DNA of 64,000 bases from Pseudomonas synxantha (GTDB lineage Bacteria; Pseudomonadota; Gammaproteobacteria; Pseudomonadales; Pseudomonadaceae), in NCBI RefSeq assembly GCF_900105675.1, contig NZ_LT629786.1, forward strand, positions 4,154,001-4,218,000, read 5' to 3'. Under the pieces are notes generated by a model. It was given only the letters and a program-made list of their open reading frames with translations. It did no database searches and was not told the DNA's origin. Of the stretch, positions 34,846 to 46,914 are shown piece by piece; position 1 is the first letter of the stretch; each line of letters begins with the position of its first letter. The position numbers and the translations under genes are program-made.

Positions 34846-34931
34846 GGAACACCTCGGCTGGAACTTTGCGACTCACAGGTCGGCACGGTGGCGCATTGTA
34901 ACGCAAAATCCCAGCGCGGTGCTCGGGCACC

Positions 34932-37040
34932 TCACGCCGCTGCCACTTGCACCGGCACGCCATTAAGCGCGGCGTTACCCGACAACTCGTCCAACTGCCG
35001 CTCGTCGGTCAAGTCATTGGCACTCGCCCCGGGCTGAGCACTGGCGATGCTCATTTGTACGCCCGGGCGGCCATGCCCCCAGCCATGAGGCAGGCTGACC
35101 ACGCCCGGCATCATGTCCAGGCTGGCCAACACGTCCACTTCGATCATGCCGATGCGCGAACTCACCCGCACCCGTTGACCGTCATTGAGCTGTCGCCTGG
35201 CGAGGTCGTCAGGATGCATCAGCAATTGATGGCGTGGCTTGCCCTTCACCAGCCGATGGTAATTATGCATCCAGGAATTGTTACTGCGCACATGACGCCG
35301 GCCGATCAGCAGCAGCTCGTCGGCCACCGGCACCGGCTGCGCCTCGAAGCGCGCCAGGTCAGCGAGGATCACAGCCGGTGCCGCCTGGACCTTGCCATCG
35401 ACAGTCTTCAAACGCGCTGCGAGATTGGCCTTGAGCGGCCCCAGGTCCACACCATGGGGATGATCGGCCAACATCGCCACCGATAGCTTATGACTGGATG
35501 CATCACCGTAGGCGCCTGCGCGCAGCCCGAAATCGATCATCTGTGCCGGAGGCAGGGTTGGCTTGAGCGCTACGCCGGTCTGCGCCGCGAATGCCTTGGC
35601 CAAGCCGACAAAGATCTCCCAGTCATGCAGCGCCCCCTCGGGCTTGGGCAGGATCGCACGGTTGAAGCGGGTGACATTGCGCACCGCGAACATATTGAAG
35701 GTGGTGTCGTAGTGATCGTTTTCCAATGCAGAGGTGGACGGCAGGATCAGGTCGGCATAACGCGTGGTCTCGTTGATATAGAGATCGACGCTGACCATGA
35801 ACTCCAATCCATCCAGCGCCTGCTCCAACTGGCGACCGTTGGGCGTCGACAGCACCGGATTGCCGGCCACTGTCACCAGCGCGCGGATCTGTCCTTCGCC
35901 TTCGGTGAGCATTTCCTCGGCCAGGGCCGACACCGGCAACTCTCCACCGTATTCCGGGCGCCCGGACACACGGCTCTGCCAGCGATTGAAATGGCCGCCA
36001 CCAGTCGAGGCCACCAGGTCGACCGCCGGGCTGGTGCACAGCGCACCGCCCACGCGGTCGAGATTGCCAGTTACCAGGTTGATCAACTGCACCAACCAGT
36101 GACACAGGGTGCCGAACGCCTGGGTCGAGACGCCCATTCGGCCGTAGCAAACGGCTTTGTCAGCGCCAGCGAAATCGCGGGCCAACTGCCGAATCTGCTC
36201 GGCAGGCACCGCACACTGGCGACTCATTGCCTCGGCGCTGAAGCCGACAATTGCTCGGCGCACGTCTTCCAGCCCTTCAACTGGCAAATGGCTGTCGCGG
36301 GTCAGCCCCTCAGCGAACAAGGTGTTGAGCAGCCCGAACAACAGCGCCGCGTCGCCTCCGGGGCGTACGAACAAGTGCTGGTCGGCGATGGCGGCTGTCT
36401 CGCTGCGCCGAGGGTCGACCACCACCACTTTGCCGCCACGCGCCTGGATGGCCTTGAGGCGTTTTTCCACGTCCGGCACGGTCATTATGCTGCCGTTGGA
36501 GGCCAGCGGGTTGCCGCCGAGAATCAACATGAAGTCGGTATGGTCGATGTCCGGAATGGGCAGCAACAGGCCATGGCCGTACATGAGGTGGCTGGTGAGG
36601 TGATGGGGCAGTTGGTCGACCGAGGTGGCGGAAAAGCGATTGCGCGTTTTCAATAGCCCGAGAAAGTAGTTGCTGTGGGTCATCAACCCATAGTTGTGCA
36701 CGCTGGGGTTGCCCTGATACACCGCCACGGCGTTCTGCCCGTGCCGGGCCTGGATGCTTGCCAGCCGTTCGGCCACCATGGCAAACGCTTCATCCCATGC
36801 GATCGGCTGCCATTCGCTGCCGACCCGCAGCATCGGCTGGTGCAGGCGGTCCGGGTCGTTCTGGATATCCTGCAGGGCCACGGCCTTGGGGCAGATGTGC
36901 CCGCGACTGAAACTGTCCAGGGGGTCGCCCTTGATCGAGGTAATCGCCAGGCTGCCATCGTCAGCCTGGGTGGTTTCCAGGGTCAGGCCGCAGATGGCTT
37001 CGCACAGGTGGCAGGCACGGTGATGGAGAGTCTTGGTCAT
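34932..37040 (-). CDS. molybdopterin-dependent oxidoreductase (FdhF/BisC family)
   Basis: The 702-residue protein has an N-terminal 4Fe-4S site, HRACHLCEAICGLTLE (Cys10, 13, 17) plus GHICPKA. Molybdopterin-binding blocks follow (PIAWDEAFAMVAERLA, LILGGNPLASNG, KVVVVDPRRSETA) and then a C-terminal domain (RVSSRIGMIEVDVLASLDMM, LPHGWGHGRPG). No Cys or Sec is seen at the position that binds molybdenum in FdhF, so substrate cannot be inferred. No signal peptide is present, so it is cytoplasmic. It stands alone between grxD and argF, without partner subunits. Confidence 0.88.
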   Translation of the reverse strand: MTKTLHHRACHLCEAICGLTLETTQADDGSLAITSIKGDPLDSFSRGHICPKAVALQDIQNDPDRLHQPMLRVGSEWQPIAWDEAFAMVAERLASIQARHGQNAVAVYQGNPSVHNYGLMTHSNYFLGLLKTRNRFSATSVDQLPHHLTSHLMYGHGLLLPIPDIDHTDFMLILGGNPLASNGSIMTVPDVEKRLKAIQARGGKVVVVDPRRSETAAIADQHLFVRPGGDAALLFGLLNTLFAEGLTRDSHLPVEGLEDVRRAIVGFSAEAMSRQCAVPAEQIRQLARDFAGADKAVCYGRMGVSTQAFGTLCHWLVQLINLVTGNLDRVGGALCTSPAVDLVASTGGGHFNRWQSRVSGRPEYGGELPVSALAEEMLTEGEGQIRALVTVAGNPVLSTPNGRQLEQALDGLEFMVSVDLYINETTRYADLILPSTSALENDHYDTTFNMFAVRNVTRFNRAILPKPEGALHDWEIFVGLAKAFAAQTGVALKPTLPPAQMIDFGLRAGAYGDASSHKLSVAMLADHPHGVDLGPLKANLAARLKTVDGKVQAAPAVILADLARFEAQPVPVADELLLIGRRHVRSNNSWMHNYHRLVKGKPRHQLLMHPDDLARRQLNDGQRVRVSSRIGMIEVDVLASLDMMPGVVSLPHGWGHGRPGVQMSIASAQPGASANDLTDERQLDELSGNAALNGVPVQVAAA

Positions 37041-37472
37041 GGCCAGTCTCTTTTATAGGGGCTTTGGCTTAACTATGGGCGGCGAGCTGCCAGCGCGCCA
37101 GCAACCTTCGTGCTGTGAATCGGTGGGCATAGGCCAAGGCATGGCTAAGCATGAGTAAATGTTTCAGAAATCCTCCACCCATTGGCTAAAACCGACGCTA
37201 CCTGGCTTGGGCCCGCCTCGGCGCATTGCAAAAGGCCTCGGCGCCAGTGTACAAATGACCCGCTGCTGTCAGGAAATCGTCTTCAAACGCGCGTCAGCGC
37301 CCTGCTTGAACACCCCTAAAAACCGTAGCCCTATTGGTAAGACGCGACATTTAATGTCAATATCGCGCCTTCCCCTATTTCGTCGCCCCGTGCGGCTTCC
37401 GCCGCAGGTCTCGCCCGTTGTCACAATAAACAAGGCTTTGAGTATCTGCGGTCTGTTGCAAAAAGGTAGTTA
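37041..37472. promoter_or_regulatory. argF upstream region with a candidate ArgR site
   Basis: No gene is seen in these 432 bases. TTGTCACAATAAACAA near 37419-37434 fits the Pseudomonas ArgR half-site pattern TGTCGC-N8-AA with one mismatch. A second TGTC stands at 37353. ArgR control of argF is known in the genus. Confidence 0.4.
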
Positions 37473-38396
37473 ATGATGAGCGCAAGGCACTTTCTCTCCC
37501 TGATGGATTGCACGCCCGAAGAGCTGGTCAGCGTGATCCGTCGAGGCATTGAGCTTAAAGACCTGCGTAACCGCGGCGTACTGTTTGAGCCTTTGAAAAA
37601 CCGCGTACTCGGGATGATTTTCGAGAAATCCTCGACGCGTACACGCCTGTCGTTCGAAGCTGGCATGATCCAGCTGGGCGGCCAGGCGATTTTCCTGTCA
37701 CCGCGTGATACCCAACTGGGCCGCGGTGAGCCGATCAGCGATTGCGCCAGGGTCATGTCACGCATGCTCGACGCGGTGATGATCCGTACCTTCGCCCACA
37801 GCAACCTGACTGAATTTGCCGCCAACTCCCGCGTGCCAGTGATCAATGGCCTGTCCGATGACCTGCACCCCTGCCAGTTGCTGGCCGACATGCAAACCTT
37901 CCTCGAACACCGGGGCTCGATCCAGGGCAAGACCGTGGCCTGGATCGGCGACGGCAACAACATGTGCAACAGCTATATAGAAGCGGCGATCCAGTTCGAC
38001 TTCCACCTGCGTATCGCCTGCCCTGAAGGCTACGAGCCGAGCACCGAGTTCATGGCCAAGGCCGATGGCCGTGTGCAATTGCTACGCGACCCCAAGGATG
38101 CCGTAGTCGGCGCCCACCTGGTCAGCACCGACGTCTGGACCTCCATGGGCCAGGAAGACGAAACGGCAAAGCGCCTGGCCCTGTTCGCGCCGTTCCAGGT
38201 GACCCGTGCCCTGCTCGATACGGCCGCGCCCGACGTGCTGTTCATGCATTGCCTGCCTGCCCACCGTGGCGAAGAAATCAGCCTCGACCTGCTCGACGAC
38301 CCACGTTCGGTGGCTTGGGACCAGGCCGAGAACCGCCTGCATGCGCAAAAAGCCCTGCTGGAATTTCTCGTCGAACCGTCGTACCACCACGCATGA
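37473..38396 (+). CDS. argF: ornithine carbamoyltransferase (anabolic)
   Basis: The start may be either of two adjacent ATGs (37473 or 37476); the family usually begins [10 protein letters not shown]. The 307-residue protein has the carbamoyl-phosphate loop [15 protein letters not shown], the ornithine loop [14 protein letters not shown] and [11 protein letters not shown]. It makes citrulline, the substrate of ArgG (also in this window). Its TGA overlaps the ATG of the ABC ATPase gene. Confidence 0.97.
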   Translation: MMSARHFLSLMDCTPEELVSVIRRGIELKDLRNRGVLFEPLKNRVLGMIFEKSSTRTRLSFEAGMIQLGGQAIFLSPRDTQLGRGEPISDCARVMSRMLDAVMIRTFAHSNLTEFAANSRVPVINGLSDDLHPCQLLADMQTFLEHRGSIQGKTVAWIGDGNNMCNSYIEAAIQFDFHLRIACPEGYEPSTEFMAKADGRVQLLRDPKDAVVGAHLVSTDVWTSMGQEDETAKRLALFAPFQVTRALLDTAAPDVLFMHCLPAHRGEEISLDLLDDPRSVAWDQAENRLHAQKALLEFLVEPSYHHA

Positions 38397-39436
38397 GCCA
38401 GCCACTCCTGCTGAACCTGCGCAATCTGGCATGCGGCTATCAAGATCAACGGGTGGTGCAGAACCTCAACCTGCACCTCAATGCCGGCGACATCGGTTGC
38501 CTGCTCGGTTCCTCGGGGTGCGGCAAGACCACCACCTTGCGCGCCATTGCCGGCTTTGAGCCGATACACGAAGGCGAAATCAGCCTGGCGGGTGAAGTCA
38601 TCTCCAGCGCCGGTTTCACCCTGGCACCCGAGAAACGTCGTATCGGCATGGTGTTCCAGGACTACGCTCTGTTCCCGCACCTGAGCGTGGCCGATAACAT
38701 CGGCTTCGGTATTCGCAAACATCCGCAAAAGGATCGCGTAGTTGCCGAGTTGCTGGAACTGGTGAATCTGAAGGATCTGGGAAAGCGGTTCCCCCACGAG
38801 CTTTCCGGCGGCCAGCAGCAACGTGTCGCCCTCGCCCGCGCCTTGGCGCCGGAGCCACAATTGTTGCTGCTGGACGAACCTTTTTCCAACCTGGATGGCG
38901 AACTGCGCCGCAAGCTCAGCCACGAAGTGCGCGATATCCTCAAGGCGCGGGGCACCAGTGCGATCCTCGTCACCCATGACCAGGAAGAAGCGTTCGCCGT
39001 CAGTGACCATGTCGGCGTGTTCAAGGAAGGTCGCCTTGAACAGTGGGATACGCCCTACAACCTTTATCACGAACCGCAGACGCCCTATGTCGCCAGTTTT
39101 ATCGGCCAGGGCTATTTCATCCGGGGTCAATTGAACTCGCCCGAGTCAGTGAGCACCGAGCTGGGTGACCTGCGTGGTAATCGCGCCTATACCTGGGCCA
39201 TCGGCGGCGCGGTGGATGTTTTGCTGCGCCCGGATGATATCGTCTACGCGCCGGACAGCGCATTGAAAGCTCGGATCGTCGGCAAGACGTTCCAGGGAGC
39301 CTCGACCTTGTACCGGTTGCAACTGCCAACGGGTGCACAGCTGGAATCGATTTTCCCCAGCCATGTTGATCAACAGATGGGGACGGATGTGGGGATTCGA
39401 GTGGCTGCCGAGCATCTGGTGCTGTTCCAGGCGTAA
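38393..39436 (+). CDS. ABC transporter ATP-binding protein (FbpC/PotA type)
   Basis: ATG 38393 overlaps the argF stop (ATGA); the longer in-frame start lies within argF. The 347-residue protein has Walker [22 protein letters not shown]-loop [11 protein letters not shown], signature [15 protein letters not shown], Walker [13 protein letters not shown], the switch His in [10 protein letters not shown], and a C-terminal TOBE-like domain. This is the subunit layout of ferric-iron, polyamine or sulfate importers. Permease and binding-protein genes are not here, so the substrate is unknown. Confidence 0.9.
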   Translation: MSQPLLLNLRNLACGYQDQRVVQNLNLHLNAGDIGCLLGSSGCGKTTTLRAIAGFEPIHEGEISLAGEVISSAGFTLAPEKRRIGMVFQDYALFPHLSVADNIGFGIRKHPQKDRVVAELLELVNLKDLGKRFPHELSGGQQQRVALARALAPEPQLLLLDEPFSNLDGELRRKLSHEVRDILKARGTSAILVTHDQEEAFAVSDHVGVFKEGRLEQWDTPYNLYHEPQTPYVASFIGQGYFIRGQLNSPESVSTELGDLRGNRAYTWAIGGAVDVLLRPDDIVYAPDSALKARIVGKTFQGASTLYRLQLPTGAQLESIFPSHVDQQMGTDVGIRVAAEHLVLFQA

Positions 39437-39463
39437 GCAGCTTCCTGAGGAAGCCGGGTTAAA

Positions 39464-39496
39464 CATGTGGGAGGGGGCAAGCGCCCTCCCACATTT
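39464..39496. repeat. REP element hairpin
   Basis: ATGTGGGAGGGGGC and GCGCCCTCCCACAT arms form a hairpin between convergent genes; it may also act as a terminator. Confidence 0.75.
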
Positions 39497-39517
39497 GGAT
39501 TGTAACAGGGCTGAAAG

Positions 39518-39988
39518 TCAGGCCCGGCCAATCGGCGCGAATTTGGCCTGGGTATGTTCAGCCAGCACTGCTGCGGGTAACTCCACCTCCAGCCCCCGCC
39601 GTCCCGCACTCACAAAAATCGTTGCAAAGGGTTGCGCCGTTTCGTCGATAAACGTACGCAGGCGCTTCTTTTGTCCCAGTGGGCTGATGCCGCCCAACAG
39701 GTAACCGGTGGAACGCTGAGCCGCCGCCGGATCGGCCATTTCGACTTTTTTCACGCCCGCCGCATGAGCCAGCGCTTTCAAATCAAGACTTCCGACGACC
39801 GGCACCACCGCCACCAACAATTCGCCTTTCTCACTGCTCGCCAGCAGCGTCTTGAACACCTGCGCGGGGTCGAGGCCCAATTTTTCCGCGGCCTCCAGGC
39901 CATACGAAGCTGCCTTCGGATCATGTTCATAACTATGGATGCGATGTTCGGCGCGAACTTTTTTCAACAAATCCAATGCGGGCGTCAT
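39518..39988 (-). CDS. ybaK: Cys-tRNA(Pro) deacylase YbaK
   Basis: ATG 39988 ([20 protein letters not shown]) follows GGAG; the longer in-frame ATG is not needed. The 156-residue protein has the YbaK/EbsC fold marks: [20 protein letters not shown] with the catalytic lysine, and [20 protein letters not shown]. It hydrolyses Cys-tRNA(Pro) formed by mischarging. Confidence 0.93.
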   Translation of the reverse strand: MTPALDLLKKVRAEHRIHSYEHDPKAASYGLEAAEKLGLDPAQVFKTLLASSEKGELLVAVVPVVGSLDLKALAHAAGVKKVEMADPAAAQRSTGYLLGGISPLGQKKRLRTFIDETAQPFATIFVSAGRRGLEVELPAAVLAEHTQAKFAPIGRA

Positions 39989-40144
39989 GGAGTCTCCGGG
40001 CAGGGAAAACAGGTGCCCAATTCTAGGCCAAGCGCAGGCAAAACGCTCTAGTTCAAGCGCTGCTGGCGCACAGGCCAAACCTAACCAACGAGATCATTCA
40101 CCAGACCAATAGTTAGAAAGTGACTGGCGGTTCACTTTCGACCT

Positions 40145-40185
40145 TTGACAGCGGTCATTCTTGTCTATATTTTTTCGTTTCCGAA
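40145..40185 (+). promoter_or_regulatory. glpF promoter and GlpR operator
   Basis: TTGACA at 40145-40150 and a TAT-rich -10 about 15-17 bases on are followed by the palindrome TTCG-TTTC-CGAA at 40174-40185, the core of GlpR operators. Repression in the absence of glycerol 3-phosphate is expected. Confidence 0.65.
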
Positions 40186-40315
40186 TACTGTAGGAATACT
40201 CCTCAGTACTCCAGCAGTAAGCCGCGACCCAGGATGGGGATCCTTGTCACGGTGAAAATCGCGCAACCGCCCGCTGAGGCAGTGCGCCAGACAAGAACAA
40301 CAATCGAGGTTTTCC

Positions 40316-41170
40316 ATGACAACTGCTCTTCAACAGCCTTCACTTTCGAGCCAATGCATGGCCGAATTCCTGGGGACCGCGCTGCTGATCTTCTTCGGTA
40401 CAGGATGTGTCGCCGCGCTCAAGGTCGCGGGTGCGAGCTTCGGCCTCTGGGAAATCAGTATTATCTGGGGGATCGGCGTGAGCATGGCGATCTACCTGAG
40501 TGCCGGTATTTCCGGGGCTCACCTCAACCCGGCGGTCAGTATCGCCCTGTGCATTTTTGCCGATTTTGAAAAGCGCAAACTGCCCTTCTATATTCTTGCC
40601 CAGATCGCCGGCGCCTTCTGCTCCGCCGCCTTGGTATATACGCTTTATAGCAACCTGTTTTTCGATTACGAACAAACCCACCATATGGTCCGCGGCTCCC
40701 AGGCCAGCCTGGAACTGGCATCCGTGTTCTCCACCTATCCCCATGCACTCCTGAGCACCGCCCAGGCATTCCTGGTGGAAATGGTCATCACCGCGATCCT
40801 GATGGGCGTGATCATGGCCCTTACCGATGACAACAACGGCCTGCCACGCGGCCCGCTGGCCCCGCTGCTGATCGGCTTGCTGATCGCCGTGATTGGTAGC
40901 GCCATGGGCCCGCTGACCGGCTTTGCGATGAATCCGGCACGGGATTTCGGACCCAAGCTGATGACCTTTTTCGCCGGTTGGGGTGAAATGGCCTTCACTG
41001 GTGGCCGCGACATTCCTTATTTCCTGGTGCCGATTTTCGCCCCGATTGTCGGCGCATGCCTCGGCGCCGCAGCCTATCGCGGGCTGATTGCCCGCCACCT
41101 GCCAAGCGCCGCACCTGTTATAGCTGAAACACCTGACACGGCTGTCAACGGCAAGACCCGTATTTCCTGA
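40316..41170 (+). CDS. glpF: glycerol uptake facilitator GlpF
   Basis: The 284-residue membrane protein belongs to the aquaglyceroporins: the two NPA boxes are in SGAHLNPAVSIALCIF and GFAMNPARDFGPKLM, and six helices plus two half-helices are recognisable. An aspartate follows the second NPA-R, typical for glycerol-conducting members. It lets glycerol diffuse in for GlpK. Downstream glpK starts 75 bases later. Confidence 0.97.
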   Translation: MTTALQQPSLSSQCMAEFLGTALLIFFGTGCVAALKVAGASFGLWEISIIWGIGVSMAIYLSAGISGAHLNPAVSIALCIFADFEKRKLPFYILAQIAGAFCSAALVYTLYSNLFFDYEQTHHMVRGSQASLELASVFSTYPHALLSTAQAFLVEMVITAILMGVIMALTDDNNGLPRGPLAPLLIGLLIAVIGSAMGPLTGFAMNPARDFGPKLMTFFAGWGEMAFTGGRDIPYFLVPIFAPIVGACLGAAAYRGLIARHLPSAAPVIAETPDTAVNGKTRIS

Positions 41171-41211
41171 AAGCGCCAGCCTGGTCCCCTGCCCTTCGCG
41201 GCCCAGGCTGA

Positions 41212-42750
<1,539 letters not shown>

Positions 42751-42845
42751 GCCGATCGCGAGCTCCATATAGGGTTGTAACTGGCAGGGAGCGGATTCCT
42801 GCGTCATCATGGGCCACTTTTGTATGGCAGCCCAAAGGACGCCCC

Positions 42846-43601
42846 ATGAATCTGCCTCCCCGCCAACAACAAATCCTCGAACTGGTCCGCGAACGCGGTT
42901 ATGTCAGTATCGAGGAAATGGCGCAGCTATTCGTTGTTACCCCGCAAACCATCCGCCGTGATATCAACCAGTTGGCGGACGCCAATCTGTTGCGCCGCTA
43001 CCACGGCGGCGCGGCCTATGACTCCAGTGTCGAGAACACCGCGTATGCCATGCGTGCAGACCAGATGCGCGACGAGAAACAGCGCATCGGTGAAGCCATC
43101 GCGGCGCAAATTCCCGACCACGCCTCGCTGTTCATCAATATCGGCACCACCACCGAATCCATCGCTCGTGCACTGCTCAATCACAACCACCTGAAAATCA
43201 TCACCAACAACCTCAACGTCGCCACGATGCTCAGTGCCAAGGACGACTTCGATGTGTTGCTCACCGGCGGCAACGTACGCCGCGATGGCGGTGTGGTCGG
43301 CCAGGCCAGTGTGGATTTCATCAACCAGTTCAAGGTCGACTTTGCCCTGGTGGGCATCAGCGGTATCGACGAGGACGGCAGCCTGCTCGACTTCGATTAC
43401 CAGGAAGTGCGGGTTTCCCAGGCAATCATTGCCAATGCACGCCAGGTGATCCTGGCAGCGGACTCCAGCAAGTTCGGGCGCAATGCCATGATTCGCCTGG
43501 GGCCGATCAGCCTGGTGGACTGCCTGGTGACTGATCAGCAGCCAGTGCCGGCGTTAGTGCAGTTGTTGAATGAGCATAAGGTTCGGCTGGAAGTCGTGTA
43601 G
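42846..43601 (+). CDS. glpR: glycerol-3-phosphate regulon repressor GlpR
   Basis: The 251-residue DeoR-family regulator has an N-terminal winged helix ([39 protein letters not shown]) and a C-terminal sugar-phosphate sensor domain ([32 protein letters not shown]). It represses the glp genes until glycerol 3-phosphate binds. The place between glpK and glpD is standard for Pseudomonas. Confidence 0.96.
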   Translation: MNLPPRQQQILELVRERGYVSIEEMAQLFVVTPQTIRRDINQLADANLLRRYHGGAAYDSSVENTAYAMRADQMRDEKQRIGEAIAAQIPDHASLFINIGTTTESIARALLNHNHLKIITNNLNVATMLSAKDDFDVLLTGGNVRRDGGVVGQASVDFINQFKVDFALVGISGIDEDGSLLDFDYQEVRVSQAIIANARQVILAADSSKFGRNAMIRLGPISLVDCLVTDQQPVPALVQLLNEHKVRLEVV

Positions 43602-43614
43602 CGCCTGCACTGCC

Positions 43615-43692
43615 GCCATCGGGAGCAAGCCCCCTCCCACATTTTGAGCTGTGAACACATACCAATGTGGGAGGGGGCTTGCTCCCGATGGC
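43615..43692. repeat. REP pair, perfect inverted repeat
   Basis: The right arm is the exact reverse complement of the left arm (GCCATCGGGAGCAAGCCCCC at its start), with about 19 bases between them. It ends the glpR transcript. Confidence 0.85.
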
Positions 43693-43820
43693 GATCTATC
43701 CAGCACTCAATCTTTTGAGTCTTCCCCAGGCTCATGTTCACAAATTTTCCTTTCCCCATCCTTCGATGAGTTTTTTTAATCGAAGTCGGGTGGCTGTGCG
43801 CGCATTTATCAGCTACCATT

Positions 43821-43845
43821 TTCGCAAATGAACATTAATGTTCGA
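43821..43845 (+). promoter_or_regulatory. candidate GlpR operator upstream of glpD
   Basis: TTCGCAAATGAA, close to TTCG-N4-CGAA, runs into the palindrome GAACAT-TA-ATGTTC. The segment lies about 35-55 bases before the glpD start. Confidence 0.5.
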
Positions 43846-43877
43846 ATTCCAAGACGAAAAGATCGCGAGGCTAGCCG

Positions 43878-45416
43878 ATGAACCCTTCCACCTTGCCTGC
43901 TCCACCGCTTGCCGAAGTCTATGACGTTGCCGTAATCGGTGGCGGGATCAATGGCGTCGGCATTGCAGCAGACGCAGCCGGTCGCGGTTTGTCGGTATTC
44001 CTTTGCGAAAAGGACGACCTGGCCAGCCACACCTCATCGGCCAGCAGCAAGCTGATCCACGGCGGCTTGCGCTACCTGGAACATTACGAATTCCGCCTGG
44101 TGCGTGAAGCCCTGGCCGAACGTGAAGTGCTGCTGGCCAAGGCACCGCATATCGTCAAGCAGATGCGCTTCGTACTGCCCCACCGTCCGCACTTGCGTCC
44201 GGCCTGGATGATTCGTGCCGGCTTGTTCCTTTATGACCACTTGGGCAAGCGGGAGAAACTGGCGGGTTCCAAAAGCCTCAAGTTCGGCGCCGACAGCCCG
44301 CTGAAAAGCGAAATCACCAAGGGCTTCGAATACTCCGACTGCTGGGTGGATGACGCCCGCCTGGTGGTACTCAACGCCATGGCTGCCCGTGAAAAAGGCG
44401 CGCACATCCATACCCAGACCCGTTGCATCAGCGCCCATCGCAGCAACGGCATGTGGGAGATGAACATGGAACGTGCCGATGGCAGCCTGTTCTCGATCCG
44501 CGCCCGCGCACTGGTGAATGCTGCCGGCCCGTGGGTCGCCAAGTTCATCAGGGACGACCTCAAGCTGGATTCGCCCTACGGCATCCGCCTGATCCAGGGC
44601 AGCCACCTGATCGTGCCAAGACTGTACGAAGGCGCCCACGCGCACATCCTGCAGAACGAAGACCAACGCATCGTCTTCACTATTCCGTACCTGAACCACC
44701 TGACCATCATCGGCACCACTGATCGCGAATACACCGGCGACCCGGCGAAAGTAGCGATTACAGAAGGTGAAACCGACTACATGCTCAAGGTGGTCAACGC
44801 GCACTTCAAGAAACAGCTGAGCCGTGACGATATCGTCCACACCTACTCCGGCGTGCGCCCACTGTGCAACGACGAGTCGGACAACCCGTCGGCCATCACC
44901 CGCGACTACACCCTGGCGCTGTCCGGCGGCAATGGCGAAGCGCCGATCCTGTCGGTGTTCGGCGGCAAGCTCACCACCTATCGCAAGCTGGCCGAGTCGG
45001 CCATGGCCCAGCTGGCGCCGTACTTCACCCAGATGCGCCCAAGCTGGACAGCCACGGCCAGCCTGCCCGGCGGTGAAAACATGACCACGCCCGAAGCCCT
45101 GGCCGATGCGATCCGCGCCAAGTTCGACTGGATCCCGAGCGAAATCGCCCGCCGCTGGTCCACCACCTACGGCAGCCGCACCTGGCGCCTGCTGGAGGGC
45201 GTGCAATCGCTGGCCGACCTGGGTGACCACCTGGGTGGCGGCCTGTACAGCCGTGAAGTTGATTACCTGTGCGCCGAAGAATGGGTGACGCAACCGCAGG
45301 ACGTACTGTGGCGCCGTACCAAGCTTGGCCTGTTCACCACCCCGCAAGAGCAGGACAACGTGCAACGCTACCTGGCGAAGGTCGAACAGAGCCGTAGCAA
45401 GATCGAAGCGGCCTGA
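43878..45416 (+). CDS. glpD: aerobic glycerol-3-phosphate dehydrogenase
   Basis: The 512-residue flavoprotein has the FAD-binding fingerprint VYDVAVIGGGINGVGIAADA near the N-terminus, SSKLIHGGLRYLEHYEF, VNAAGPWV, and the C-terminal GGKLTTYRKLAE region. It oxidises glycerol 3-phosphate to dihydroxyacetone phosphate at the inner membrane and feeds electrons to quinone. A strong hairpin follows. Confidence 0.97.
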   Translation: MNPSTLPAPPLAEVYDVAVIGGGINGVGIAADAAGRGLSVFLCEKDDLASHTSSASSKLIHGGLRYLEHYEFRLVREALAEREVLLAKAPHIVKQMRFVLPHRPHLRPAWMIRAGLFLYDHLGKREKLAGSKSLKFGADSPLKSEITKGFEYSDCWVDDARLVVLNAMAAREKGAHIHTQTRCISAHRSNGMWEMNMERADGSLFSIRARALVNAAGPWVAKFIRDDLKLDSPYGIRLIQGSHLIVPRLYEGAHAHILQNEDQRIVFTIPYLNHLTIIGTTDREYTGDPAKVAITEGETDYMLKVVNAHFKKQLSRDDIVHTYSGVRPLCNDESDNPSAITRDYTLALSGGNGEAPILSVFGGKLTTYRKLAESAMAQLAPYFTQMRPSWTATASLPGGENMTTPEALADAIRAKFDWIPSEIARRWSTTYGSRTWRLLEGVQSLADLGDHLGGGLYSREVDYLCAEEWVTQPQDVLWRRTKLGLFTTPQEQDNVQRYLAKVEQSRSKIEAA

Positions 45417-45431
45417 TAGCCATCCCCAAAC

Positions 45432-45530
45432 TGTCGGAGCGAGCTTGCCCGCGAGAAACCTGAGAGCGCCGCGTTTATTTAGAGTAAACGCGGCGCTTTT
45501 GCGTTTTCGCGAGCAAGCTCGCTCCCGCAG
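45432..45530. repeat. REP pair enclosing the glpD terminator
   Basis: REP arms GGAGCGAGCTTGCCCGCGAG and CGCGAGCAAGCTCGCTCCCG flank a perfect hairpin at 45465-45500 (AGCGCCGCGTTTA / TAAACGCGGCGCT followed by TTTT), which should terminate glpD. Confidence 0.85.
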
Positions 45531-45545
45531 ATGACCTGGGCGGCA

Positions 45546-45590
45546 TTCGGTTTTCCGAACGCAAGCTCGCGCCCTATTCGGTTTGCCGGA
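45546..45590 (+). promoter_or_regulatory. two AauR binding sites
   Basis: TTCGGTTTTCCGAA (45546-45559) matches TTCGG-N4-CCGAA exactly; TTCGGTTTGCCGGA (45577-45590) differs at one base. They lie about 80-120 bases upstream of the sigma-54 promoter, the place for an enhancer. Confidence 0.8.
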
Positions 45591-45666
45591 CCCGGCGTCG
45601 AAAACCGCGTCGCAACATAAAGTTAATCCCGATATAAATCATGAAGTTAACCTTTTATTTTCGGTA

Positions 45667-45682
45667 TGGCACGACTCATGCT
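45667..45682 (+). promoter_or_regulatory. sigma-54 promoter of aatJ
   Basis: TGGCAC-GACTC-ATGCT fits TGGCAC-N5-TTGCW with one mismatch, about 113 bases before the aatJ start. Confidence 0.7.
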
Positions 45683-45794
45683 CTACACTCTTTGACGATT
45701 ACCTGAGGCGCCTTAGGAGCCGTCACGGGCATTCGCTGTACAAAAGAGCCGTTTAGCTGGCTTCATAAAAAAAACAAATGTCGAGGAAGTATTG

Positions 45795-46721
45795 ATGCGC
45801 ATCGTTCCCCATATCCTGGGCGCAGCTATTGCTGCTGCTCTGATCAGCACTCCAGTTTTCGCCGCCGAACTCACCGGCACACTGAAGAAAATCAACGACT
45901 CCGGCACCATCACTCTCGCTCACCGCGACAGCTCCATTCCGTTTTCCTACATCGCGGATGGTTCGGGCAAACCCGTGGGCTACTCCCACGACATTCAGCT
46001 GGCCGTCGTTGAAGCCCTGAAAAAAGACCTGAACAAGCCCGACCTGAAGGTCAAGTACAACCTGGTGACTTCGCAAACCCGTATTCCGCTGATCCAGAAC
46101 GGCACCGCGGACCTCGAGTGCGGCTCCACCACCAACAACGCCGAACGCGCCCAGCAAGTCGATTTTTCGACCAACATCTTCGAAATCGGCACCCGCCTGC
46201 TGGTCAAGAAAGACAAGGAAGGCAAGCCCTCCTACAGCGACTTTGCCGATCTTAAGGGCAAGAACGTCGTGACCACCGCTGGCACCACGTCCGAGCGCAT
46301 CATCAAGGCGATGAACGCCGACAAGCAGATGGGCATGAACGTCATCTCCGCCAAGGACCATGGCGAATCCTTCCAGATGCTCGAAAGCGGCCGTGCCGTT
46401 GCGTTCATGATGGATGACGCCCTGCTCGCCGGTGAAGAAGCCAAGGCCAAGAAGCCGGACGATTGGGTCATCACCGGTACTCCGCAGTCCTTTGAAGCCT
46501 ATGCCTGCATGGTGCGCAAAGGCGACCCGGCCTTCAAGAAAGCCGTGGATGACGCCATCGTCGGGCTGTTCAAATCCGGCGAAATCAACAAGATCTACGC
46601 CAAATGGTTCGAGAGCCCTATTCCACCAAAAGGCCTGAACCTCAACTTCCCGATGAGCGAAAAGGTCAAGGAACTGATCGCGAATCCGACCGACAAGCCG
46701 GCACCGGAAGTAAAGATCTGA
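45795..46721 (+). CDS. aatJ: glutamate/aspartate ABC transporter binding protein AatJ
   Basis: ATG 45795 (MRIVPHILGAAIAAALISTP) opens a signal peptide cleaved after PVFAA. The 308-residue periplasmic protein has the family-3 solute-binding marks HRDSSIPFSYIADGSGKPVG and LECGSTTNNAERAQQVDFS. It captures glutamate and aspartate for AatQMP. The upstream AauR boxes and sigma-54 promoter tie it to AauSR. A hairpin separates it from the permease genes. Confidence 0.94.
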   Translation: MRIVPHILGAAIAAALISTPVFAAELTGTLKKINDSGTITLAHRDSSIPFSYIADGSGKPVGYSHDIQLAVVEALKKDLNKPDLKVKYNLVTSQTRIPLIQNGTADLECGSTTNNAERAQQVDFSTNIFEIGTRLLVKKDKEGKPSYSDFADLKGKNVVTTAGTTSERIIKAMNADKQMGMNVISAKDHGESFQMLESGRAVAFMMDDALLAGEEAKAKKPDDWVITGTPQSFEAYACMVRKGDPAFKKAVDDAIVGLFKSGEINKIYAKWFESPIPPKGLNLNFPMSEKVKELIANPTDKPAPEVKI

Positions 46722-46740
46722 AAACCTGACTAACCTTATC

Positions 46741-46766
46741 GCCTGGGGGGCTCACTCCCCCCAGGC
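46741..46766 (+). terminator. attenuating hairpin between aatJ and aatQ
   Basis: GCCTGGGGGG-CTCACT-CCCCCCAGGC lacks a T run. It probably lowers read-through, or stabilises the aatJ message, so that binding protein exceeds permease. Confidence 0.7.
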
Positions 46767-46914
46767 ATCTGTTACTACCTGCTGGCTTTAATTTGGAACA
46801 CTCGACCTGGCGGTTTCCGAGCCGATCGTGTGTGCCTGGCATTCATTGCCAGGCGGGAAAGGATCTTCCCCAAGCGGGTGCTAGTACATTGATCGATCTC
46901 GAGGGGAGACCCTA